DNA of 64,000 nucleotides from Rostratula benghalensis (lineage: Eukaryota > Chordata > Aves > Charadriiformes > Rostratulidae): the NCBI GenBank assembly GCA_013399305.1, contig VXAI01000628.1:1-64000 (forward strand). Direction: 5' to 3'. The notes under the pieces were generated by a model, which was given only the letters and a program-made list of their open reading frames with translations, was not told where the DNA came from and searched no databases. Position 1 is the first letter of the stretch. Each line of letters starts with the position of its first letter. Shown one piece after another: positions 50,501 through 62,500 of this stretch. The translations under genes and the position numbers were made by a program.

Positions 50501-53500
50501 GTGGTGGAAAATAAAACCAGAGATTTCTGACTCAGAAAGTCATACTTGTTTCTGCCTCATCATCATCAATACCAGACGTAAGAATCATGCCATGCTTGTA
50601 TATGAGAGACACAAGAGAACGGTACTAGGAAGAGTAAGAGTGTGGTGATAAGCTTGTGTCTGGAAGAAATGTTCCAAATCAGTCCTGATGTCCAGACAGG
50701 AAGTTTGGAACTATACTTGTCTCGTTATCTCAGTTACCTTCAAAGCGTTGTTGAAATGTGACCCAACATTTTCAAAGCATCCATCTGACTTCTGCTTACT
50801 TGCCAGCCAGGTCAAAGTTTGAGTCTGGACATTGCTGTCAATGTAAATGTAATGCCTGGCTTGTGCAAATGACTTGTACACAAAGGCAGTGAGCCTGCAG
50901 GTGAACCAGAAACAGAAAGCAGGTAAAGGGGTGAAAAAGACCAAAGAAGATTTGCCAGCATTTGAATATGCATAGAAAATGACATAAAATTAACTCCCTA
51001 ATATCTGAGGTAAAAGAAACAAATGTTTCATAAGTTTTAAATAAATAAGATAGTAAAAATGCTGGTATTAAAAGCTGAGCTGAATTTTCTCCATTGCTGT
51101 GCAGAAACCACTCTTTCAGAGCAGGGGTAAGGTATAGACACAACTTGTTGACTGATTATAATAAATTCTAATCTTAATTAATAGAATTATGAAACAAACT
51201 AGGTGGGAAGGGACATCTGTAAATCTCCAGGCCAACCACCCGTTTAAACACTAGGGCCAACTTCAGAGTTTTGTCAGTGACAGAGATAGCCACATCCTCT
51301 ATGGGCATTTGTGTCAGCGCAGCAGCCTTCCTGGGGAAGATTTTTTTCCTTCTAGCCAGCTGGACTTTTCCCTGTTGCAACGTCAGTAAGGACAAACTCT
51401 TGTCCTTATTCTGTGCATCCCTGTCAAGAGTCTAACTTCTTGTCTTTTCTACGGTTCCTATCTAGGTAGCAGAAAGCTTTACCTGGATTCCCCATTAGCA
51501 TCATCTACAGGCTGAACAGTTCCTTCAGCCTCTGCTTGAACATTATGTACTCCAGCCCCCAGTCATTCTGCCATCCTTTTGTTGCACTGTTGTTAGTTTA
51601 ATAACACCTCCTTTACTAGGAGAACCAAATTAACTGAGCTATGTCCATTTAGTCTGTTAAAAATAAGAATCACTTAATAATTTGGTCATTTTTCAAAGGC
51701 TAAAGATCCTGTGCCAGGGAAATGGAAAGTGTCATCACTTACCATAAACTCCCTTCCCCATCTCGTTTCCCAAAGGAGCTGTAGGATCCATCCTGGTGTT
51801 TGTATGATAGCTGTTTTTGGTACCCTGAAAACACAATAGAGATGACATATTTTCTAATCACAACAAAGGACTAGTTCTGCTGTTGATACCACTAAAGCAG
51901 TAAGAGTTTTTGATTTAATATTAAGCGTTGCGCATCTGGTGAATAATGTCACCAAGGAGTTGTAGCTGCTTTTGCTCCTGAAAGTATGACATGTGTATTT
52001 TGGATGCTGTCATTTTCTGCTCCTATGCTATAAACATAGTGCTAGAAATCAGAGACCAGTGTTCACCATACAGAGCTTTAGAGTTCTCTGGACACAATCA
52101 CAATATTAAATGGATTAATCTTAAAGCCTCTCACCTGTGGATAAATATCCAGTACCCTTGACTCTAATCTCATCTGTGAGTTGCCCAGTCTTATTCAGAT
52201 AATCCAGGGCATAGATGTTGGGTGTGAACAAGGCCATGTTCTGTTCTCCGCAGCCATAAGGCATATGGAGGAGGTTCTCCATGTTCCTCAGGGCTGTACC
52301 CAAAATGTCTCCTGAAGAATGAAAGATATAAGAAGCCTGTTCAGTCCAAACGTGTCTTTATTACAGAGCATTATACATTACTTAATACTACTTTATTATG
52401 AATGCAAAGACAATGACCTATATAGAGTAATCACAGTTACCAAAGTCACAGCTTAAGAGAAAGGCCAAAATGTCCTTTTTAATTTTTTTATTTCATTTTT
52501 TTTATTTTTATGCTGGACATCTGTGAGAATCTGAGAATTTGAGAACAAGCTGAGCACCAATACCGGCTGGCATCGGTTCTGAGAAACATCAAAGCACCCT
52601 TAGAAGGGTTGGATTTCCCTGTTCTTTATATTGTGTTTCACATTTTGTTTGTAAATGTGAGAATAATGTGTGAGGTATGATGAGCTTTTTATTTTCTTTT
52701 GTCAGAGAAGTCTGCCTTACCCTACTTTTCAGCTGAATCAACTCTTTTGCTATACAGAACAGGATATACTTATGCAATATAATCTGAAATGTAATATAAC
52801 TTGACATATTTTGACTAATTTGTCCTCTTTTTATATGAGGGAATTCTGAGCTACTTCTGTCTTTTACTGCCATTTTACTAAATAGGAAACATTTCCTCTA
52901 AAACAAAATTAAGTATTTTCTCAAATTTACATTGCTTTTACACATGTATACATGATGGCACTTGGTGCAGCACAAGAGAAATGCTATTTACTTTGGTTTT
53001 AGTCTAAGTACGAAGCTTACCAATGACAGAAAAATAAGCTCTGGCTGATCCTTGTACTAGATTTTTTGGCAGGCTGAGAGAAATCGGTTCAGAAATCATC
53101 GTGCCTGATGAGAAAATGTAACAACTGTTAAAATCATCTTTTTTTCCAGTAGTCTTCACTTTGTAAGCATTACTACAGTGACTGTTAAGACCTGGAGTCT
53201 TGGTAAAGAAAATGCTGCCAAGACTTGCCCAGTGAGTCAGAGGTGTCTCCGAAAATCCTGAATTGTAGCCCAGCATCTTGACCCTGAGACCCTCTTTGCT
53301 CCCCTGGAAGGGTCTCTGGTTTTGTAGGAAAACACCTACAAGACAGGAACCGTTCCACTGACTCCCTGGAGAGAAGGAATGAACTTGCCTTACCTTTTGT
53401 ACAGATGAGAGAGCTCTGAGTCAATTCGTTTTTAATTCCTTCAGGCTGTTTGATTGCAGGAAAATGGCAAGAAAGAGGAAGAAAAGCATAGAATGTCACC

Positions 53501-56500
53501 ATGAAACTGTGACAATTTAACAGTTTAAAACAGTATGTGGATGTGGTTTTCCAGACAGTGCATTCTTTCTTAGAAAGCAGTTATAAAATAGACATTTACA
53601 GCCTGTGAGAGGGACTTTATCCAATGAATCATATGTGGCCACTGCTTTGTGATGATCAAGATAATTTTTTTTTCCTTTTATACCTGCCTTCTGCCCCCTT
53701 AGGATAAGGCTAAAGGCACTTATACATAAGATATGGAATCTCCTACCTTCTGGTTACATCTCTACTGACACCCATGGGGTGTCAGAGCAACTGTTCTTGT
53801 AGTCCCAGGAAGGAGACAGCGGCAGGAGGAGAGTGGATGCCACTGATTGTTGTGATTTACACTCTCATTTTCATTAGGAGAGAAGCCTACCATACACAGC
53901 TCCATCTGTGTCAGCTGCTTTGCCTTCTCACATTATCTATCTGTTTCTAACCCACCGCTACAGGAATTGCAGCTTCCACAAAGTAGAAAGTATATACAGA
54001 TTTTCTACCACACCTCAACAAGTAGGGTTTGAATTAGGGTGTCTCTGTGAATTGCCTCCTCTTCTGGGGGCGCATTGTTCCTTGTGCCTTTGGTATTCAG
54101 TTTGGCCTCAGCCGTAATCGTGAATTTCATCTCACCTAGAAAACCCAATGAAATAAAGTTATTTTTAATGTCTACCATTACCCCTGTTTTTCACTGCTTC
54201 TTCTAGGCTGATGGACTGATGAGAAATATGTTCTCTCTGAAGGCAACTCAGAACTCAACAAATTTCATGAAGGCTCCATATCTATCCCATAGTGGCAATG
54301 AGTGGTTGCCTAGAGTTCTGAGGGATAGAATAGGAATGATCCTGGCCAAAAACCTGACAGTACTCACTGCCAGTTTCCGCCTTTTCTTAGACTTTTCTTA
54401 GACTTTTCTTAGAGTTTTCTCTGACCTAAGGCAGTGTTGCAATAGTTACAACTCTGCTGCCTCTCTCTTTGCAATGGATTTTGTTAATTGAGGGGCAACA
54501 CTGAGAAGTAGACTCAGTGCTGCTGAAGCACTGAGGAGCAGCCCTGAAGCAAGCAGCTTCGCAGGCGCCCTGTCTTAATGCTTGCAATCATTGTAAACTA
54601 GAAATCCAAGGGAGTTTTTCACTTGTAACAAAATTAATTATTGTCAGAATTATCAGGGAGAGACAGCAGCTTTTCGATTTTTTTTTTTAAACCCTGCAGT
54701 ATTATTTCACTGCCTATCCAGTTTTCATCCCACTTTGATAAATTTGCTGCTTTCTCAGTGAGTTTGAACAAAATCAATCCTACTGACTTTTGGGTTTTAA
54801 AAGCAATCTTTTAAATAAGGTCCACCTGTGGTTCATTTTGAGAAGGATCTTCCTAGTTTCCTACTTTTCCTAGTGAAAAGTATTTTGTACTTCAGCTTTT
54901 AGGGCACTTATACTTTCAAGATGTTGTAACCACTTTTTTAAAAAACAATGTTGACTTGAAGGCAGTGGGAATTAACACAGCCATAACATTGAGGAGGAGC
55001 AATGTCCACTTGCCCTGTTGAGAAGCCAGTCCAAAATTATTAGCAAATTTTATTCTTGCTAAATACAGTTGCTAGGTACAAAACTGCCAGCTGATCCTGT
55101 GCATGAAATCTTGCTAGTATTTCATACATGTGGCAAGGGAAGAGTTCTTCCTCAAATTGACAGGAAATGGACTACCAAGACTCAGAAGAGATCAAATACA
55201 ATAACAATTCACTGCTTATTCAGGGAAGCTAAGGAAACTTTTTCAGAGGACAAATACTAAATTTGTGGAGCAGTTAATGAAGCTGTCTGGAAAACACTAC
55301 CGATGGATTTTTGATGCGGCATTTAAGGGTGGGAGTGGCAGAGGTAAAAAGATCAAACAGGGATATATCGAGGTGATGAAAGGACAAACTTACCAAGTTT
55401 CTGGGGGCTAACAACCCAAATATAGGTTTTTCTTTCATTGGCACACACCCTTGTTGCATTGTGCCCTGGTGAAAGGATTTCTGCCTTGTAGTCACTTGAG
55501 TTTGCTAGTATGGCACTGATCTTAGACAAAGAAAGAAGGAACAAGATTACAAATGAAGTAGAACCCTAAAACTAGTGTCTGTTTTTGACAGAAGTATGCC
55601 AAGGTGTCTGCTCATTAGTCAAGTCCTCTTGTGAGTTACTGCTACATACAACATGCTCATGTATTGTGTTTTGCACAACAGAGTACGCATGCTGTTTGCT
55701 CAAGCTCTTCACAGAATCACAGACTATAAGGGATTCTAAGTAAAAAGGAAGAACTAATTATGTAGGGATAAGTAGCAAGTTCTTACCTCTGTGGGCCAGC
55801 CACAGTGATCATCGGCCACATTTCCTAATGTTGTGACACAGGCATGAGCGCAGGGAGAAAGGGTGAGGGAGTAATGTGTTAGGCTAAAGAATTTAACACT
55901 TATTTCTGCATTTCTGATGCACTATGCAGGAGAAGGCTAGGATCTGTGGGAAATAGACAAACCACGTAGGAAGTAAAAGGGAATTTGATATACCTGGATG
56001 CACTCATTGAGGTAGTTGAAGACATTGGCTATTAAATGAAATTTTTCCCCTCGAATGACAGAGTATGGGAAGGTGAGATCCACAAAGAATGGTTGGAATG
56101 CTACCAGTGAAACAGGTGTGGAGATGCCAAACCCAGCATCATCCTGCACACAGAAAGCACTGGCTTTCCACTCTGTGATGGTGTCAGGAATGGTGTAAAA
56201 GGCATTCAGCTCTCCATTGGAACTGAGGAATATAAGAAACACAGAGTGAGAAGTTATCTTTGGTGTTTTCAAGACAAATTACAGAATAGGCTCTAGGGTT
56301 AGTACTTCTGTTTTCATCTCACTTTCTGCAAGATACCTCTGCATATTTAAAACAAATACTATAAAGCAGGAAGTAAAGATGAAGGTGCTGGTGAATTACA
56401 TGTTAAAAAGCACTTGGAAGAATACTCAGCTTTTTATATTTAGAAATAACATTTGTTTAAATACCGTAGTGCCCAAATAATACAGACTAGAACTAGTAAA

Positions 56501-59500
56501 TGTGAATGAATGTTCTAGAACACCCATGGCTGCATACTTAAGATGGAGATATTCTCATTGCAGATGCTGGGATAGCCTGGAAAGACAAACGATATAGCCT
56601 GACTTTTCTGTTGCTGAATTAAAATTTTGATGAAAAATAACAAGTTTTGTCTCCTAAACAAATGCTTTTCTTTTACTCTTAGCCCTTATTCTTTCTCCCC
56701 ATGAGAAGGAGGGGGGACAGGGACAGAGGACAGAACAACTGTAATTCACAGTTCAAGTAAATATGACAATGTTTAACAGTCGTTGAGCAAGAAAAGGAGA
56801 CCCACATCTACAAAGCATATGTATGTATGCTCTTTGTCTTCTTCCCAGAATTCATTTCAGCAACATTATCAACTCAAAAATCCACACAGAAGGTCAGCAG
56901 TGATGATGAAAATACTCACTCAGTAGGAATGAGATCCCAAATCCAGGTCTCAGGGAAGAATTTCCGAACAGTGTTAACACCACCCCCACCAGTAATCCTT
57001 GACTCATCTAGAAGAGTGTGCACAGGTGAAGTACAATATTAGAGAGGTCTAGAGAGGCCAGAAGAATCTGAACTGCTGTCAGACATGCTCAGTACCATAA
57101 AGACCACTAAGTATTGTGTTGGAACATTTTTTCCATTCTTTTTCCTGTGAAAAGGGAAAATTCTAACAGATACAGGGTATGGGAAGAAATAATTTCTTAT
57201 CTATTCTCTTTTTCCATGGGAAAATACTAGAACATTTACCTATTCCAAAAGACATCTCACTTCATTTCATAGTGAAAAGTATAGTCACCCAGTTAGAAAG
57301 GCATGTTCTCTGTCCTCCACAACGAACTTTCTTTGATTTGCAAATGGACAACAGTAGCCAGTATTGTCACCAAAGCTTATAATGCTTTCCAAATGTTCCT
57401 GGGAACTCAATCATTTTTACCCTGTTCAATAGTTAAAACTGGAGCTGAATATCCAGTCCATTGGAAAACTACTTTTGTTTATACAGTCAAACTACAGGCC
57501 TGATATTAGGAACCAAGGTCCTCTTTCCAGTTTTGCCACTCGTGATGTCCAACAACTCATTTAGCATGGAGCCACCACAGATTTCCTAGCTGTATCATGG
57601 AAATAATATTTTCTTATTTTGCTGGACTTATAATCGCAGAATCATTGAAAAAAATCTAGGCTCTCTAGTCCCATCTTCTTGAAGTAGGATTAACTGTTTA
57701 TCATGTTTATCAGTGGTCTCATCCAGGTCAGATTTGAAAACTGTAGTGGTGGAGAGTCTGAAACCTCCTGGAGAACTTTTTCTAGTGTAGCATAACTCTC
57801 ATGGGAAAGAACTTTTTGCTAGGTTTGAATAGCAATTTCCCTTTCCCTATGACTGCTACTTTTGCTCTTTTGCTGAGCAATCTAATTTGGAGAAAGATAA
57901 TTGTATGTCTTAGTGATCCATAAAGACTTTGTTGACTACGTGCTAAGTATGCTGTTGCGTGAATTCTTGATATTGGGAATTGCCATTATTTTTCTGCATT
58001 GGCATTTACATTTAAATATTTAATTGAATTGTGATTTGATGGAAGGTTCTGACCAGAAAACCCCTGAAAAACTCATATCAGTTTATGAAAGAAGTAGTGT
58101 TCTAGTATTCCCTGTCTTTTTTATATGCCTTATCCCTAAGAGAGAGAGAATTGACTCTACTGCAAGGACTATCAGAAAGAGATTGCTAGAGCAAACTGGG
58201 ACACATAGTCATATTCCCAAAAGAACCCTCAACATAGTGGCTGTTATTTCATACAGGCAGCAATTTTGATGACAAGGTAGACTAGTACTGGAGACACAGG
58301 ATGAAACTTCTTTTACCTGGGCTGTAGCTACTGCTATGGGCAACATCATGCTCAAAATAGCTAAAGTATTCTTCTGTATGTGATCTGTCTTCGTTGCACA
58401 GAACTGGTTTCTGTAGCACAGAGTTGGTGAAAACCTTCAGGCCCATATCCTAAATGTGAAAGAATTAATCATGTCACTTAGGGCATGCACTAACCCACTT
58501 CTCCCACCTCATGTCTCTCCTGCATGATCCCATCCTATCTTTTCAACCCTGCATGTCGCAATCCAACCTCTATGTCTTTTCTTATGGAGCAGTGACACCT
58601 GGTGTTCTGTGGAGAGCAGTACTGAAAGGGCTTTTCTTAGGTCTTAGGCCATGGAGCCAGTGGGGAGTGGAGTCCAGTGTGTAAGGAACCAAGTGGCCTG
58701 TATCATAGACTCATATCTTTACTAGGAATGACTGAGGTCATGAGCCAAGGCTGTGGTCCTGCTTCAGAAATGTCTGTTGAAGCATAGGCAAGATCCCAGT
58801 GAACATAGGGATTTTCAGTCTTCCTGAAATAAGTAGAAGATGGGGATAAGGAGGCAGAAACTGGGTGATTGTAAACTTTAGTTAGTTCCAGGCATCAACC
58901 GCCTTCTTTCAGCAGTAAGAGCCACTACTCAAAAAAGTTGAATGTGTGTGAATTCTTCTAGAATACCTCCCACTGAAAGAGCCACACAGAGTACATACCC
59001 TGAAAACTCTGTAGACATCTCCATCGTGACTGACATTCACAGGTTCATAGTACAAGCCATCAAAAAAGGTGGGTTTAATTGGGATACACCTCTCTGACTT
59101 GTATTCTTCCAGGTTGAGCCCATTGTAGTAATAGCCATATAAATCGCTCACACGAAGATGGTAGTACACCTGGGAGGCAAGAACACCAGTGTAAACAGAA
59201 GAAATGTCCCAGGCAGGTACAAAATCACATATATTCAAAGCTTATGGTCATCCCTGAGCAGTCCTATAGACTGCAGTGGGTTTGCCTACTGATGCCTGCC
59301 TAGAGATCAGTAAGCAAGTTGGCTGGTGATACAGAAGGAGGACTGGACTCTACTGTCCTCCGTCTGAGCTGCAATGACTTTGTGAGGTGAACTTGTGCAA
59401 AAAGCACAGCCACCTGCTCTTGAGTTATGCAAAGAGGAGACTGGAGTCTGCCAAGATACTAGCTGATATCTACGGCTTTTGTTTTGGGCCTAAGGACTAT

Positions 59501-62500
59501 TTGAGTCACAAAATGCAATTTTGACATAGTCAGTCCTGAGGGAGGAGCTATGCTTTCAAGGACTTACATTAAGCACATTCTTGGGATATGTCTTACACTG
59601 CCATGGTTGCCAAAAATAAATGTTCCACTATCAGATTCTGTCTTTGAAGGCCATAGGCCTTTGTTTAATCATGGAGACGTCTTTTTCCAAGGGAAAAATG
59701 AAAATACAGCCAGCAGCAGAGAGATTGCAGGCAGAAACTGGAATGTGGGTTCCACAGGAAATGGGATGTGGCTTACACTTTCAGCAGATAACTCTCGCTC
59801 AGGCTGAAGAAGAAGAACACTCTGGTCTACAGCTCGCAGGGCACAGTAGGAGTTGGCAGCAGCTTTAAGGTGGAGACTGACTTTAGAGCCTGGGAGACCT
59901 TGCCTCTCAGAAAACTCGAGCTGGAGCTGGAAATGAATAAATGCAAGACAACCACACAGAAATTAGGAGAATCAGCTTTGCATATAGATCTAGGTCTCAC
60001 CTTTCACCAGTACTTACTCTGTTCTCTGTGAGGCAAAGCTAATGTGGTCGTTCTGAATCCTTGTTTTGTAAAAATTCACAACCTCTATAATCCCCATGTC
60101 ATGAATCCCTGTTTTGTAAAAATTCACAACCTCTATAATCCCCATGTCATCTTCTTCTTCCCACTCCTTTGAAAACTTAGTCTGAGTGTGAGTATACGGG
60201 TCAATTCCAGGGACAGCTCCTCATGTTATCAGGCACATCTATACCTTTTCCTAAAGGCCATCCTGAGTACATGGCTTTTGGTGCATATTCCCTAAGTGTT
60301 CACTCAGCAAAGAGCCAGCTGATATAGCTCTAAATAAAAAAGCAAAGGTTTTCACCTTGTTTTTGAAGCATACATTGCTGCGTATCCAAGAGCTGTCAGC
60401 CACTATCTCCCCATGAGGATGCACTGTGTAGAGCAACAGCCTGGCACTGGGGCCAAGCTTCTCAGTGACAGTCAGTGTGATGGAGAATGTACCACTGGGG
60501 GCTGTGGAAGGGAATGAGAAGTCAACAAAAGAGATTAGACAAACCTCAGCTTTGATGGAAGGACCACATATTTATCCATACCCTGCTTGCACCTTTAAAA
60601 ATCAGGGAAGTTGAATATTGGGAGATTCATGTCTCAGAGGCTGAGGAACAGCTGCCATCAGTTACGACAACACATACAAATTGGACGATGCTGAGAGCAA
60701 GATGCTTTGCAGAGAGGGGTCTAAGCTGAGTGTAAGTTGTACAGGGAAATCTGTGCATGACTGAGATGAGAAGAGCACAACGTTGCCTTTGGGTCTCAAA
60801 TCTAGACTCTCCTATACCAAAGGAGATAGGCCAATCTCCTGACCTATGGATATCAATAACTTTAAATACTCCTTGGCAAGAAATAAAACAGAAGAAGGTT
60901 GCATTCCTTGTGTTTGGTCACAACAACATTTTCATCTTTCAACTAACAAGATAAATTTGATTATGATATGGGGGACTAGCTAGATGCTGCAAAAATAGGA
61001 AATCATACCGTGGGTGGTGACAAGTCATGGTGTTTAAGAATTAGAACCTAATTTAGCCACCACTCTCTGCTTTCATTCCTTCTTACAAAATTTACTAATA
61101 GTCTGGTGCTCAGAACAATGTTCTGAAGTATCAATAGTAATATGATCTATAGCTTACCACCAGAGATGCTGACTTGCTTCTGGCCACTGAGAATGATTTT
61201 TCCTTTTGTCATCACCTGGGCATAGAAAAAACTCATGAGGTGGGTCAAACACACCTCCTCCCTTCCCTTATTAAATCATTGATTTTGAATAGTGTTCTGA
61301 GAGACTTCAGAGTATCATGTAAAGCTGTGATCTTATATAGTGTTCAAGAGAAAGTTAAGGAAAAGAGATGTCTGGGGAGTTAAGGTAGCACTTACCACAT
61401 AGTAGAAATTTGTGTGGCTGGCATTCCTGTAGCCCTGTCTGTTCAACACATAGTGAATGTTGATTCTTTGCTGCTGGCCACAGCTGAGTGTCTCCTTCAA
61501 TGGCTCGATTTTCACAAAGCTGTTGGTCCGTGAGTAGAAACGCCGGACCAGAAATGAGGATTGAGGCTCATTATCATTATTCCAGATGAAGAAGTCTGCA
61601 CAGTCATCTGGTGCCTCCCTGGCCTATGAAGAAGAAGTGACATACATGGGGAATCAAAAATGGAAAATAAAAAAAATGTCAGGCAGGTGAAAGACAAAGA
61701 CATCTTCCTTCAAAAAAAAAATTCTGTTGGGAAGCTGATTTTGTGGGATTATTTAAACTAAGAAAAAGAGCTGGTGTGAAAAAATTGTGGTTCACCAGAA
61801 GGCAGGTGGCCTTCTGGACACCATAATGTATACAAACACCTATGGTACATTATGGTAGGGAGGTTATTTCAGATTCTTGCAGGCTTGCGGCAGGTTGTAT
61901 AAACTGCTAGGACTTACTGTGAGTTAGACTGGCATTATTCTCAAATAGCCTTCTTTTTCTCAGTTCTTCCCACCACACCAGAGAAAACACATGATAACAC
62001 AAGAAGACAGTGGGATGGTAACAGGCAGGAATCTCTCCCAGCAGAAATGCAAGGAAGCAGGCATCAGCAGGGAAAGAGGCTGGTGTGCATCCAGGCTGGG
62101 TGCAGGATGCAAGGCCATCTGTGAGGAGGGTCCTCTAGTGCACCGAATAAAGATAAAGTAGATGGCTACAGGAAGGGCTGCTGAGCAGAGGAACAAGCAT
62201 GGGATGCTGAAGATCACTGCAGCCAAAACAATCCTGGGGTACAGTCTGCTACTTCTCAGGTACTGGTATTTTCTCATATTAGTTCCACATATGCTGTAGG
62301 TGTTGATGGACTGACTGCCTACTTTCCCTCTCTCCAATTATGTGTTTTTTCAGGAATTAGACTGAAGCCTGTATTTACTTACTCTCAACTTAAAATTGGG
62401 ATCAAAGAAGTTGGATGTGTTGATGAAAAAAGCAGCAGTGCCATTGTTGTCAGTGGTATAGTTGGCCAGATATTTTTCATTGAGCTCCAGCAGGACAGTC

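Noticed and set aside
61960..62337. 125-codon open frame on the minus strand in intron 11 of gene 2 with a hydrophobic stretch
   Set aside because: It lies wholly inside an intron between well-supported exons 11 and 12, shows no family motif, and has no promoter or splice context. Taken as a chance frame.
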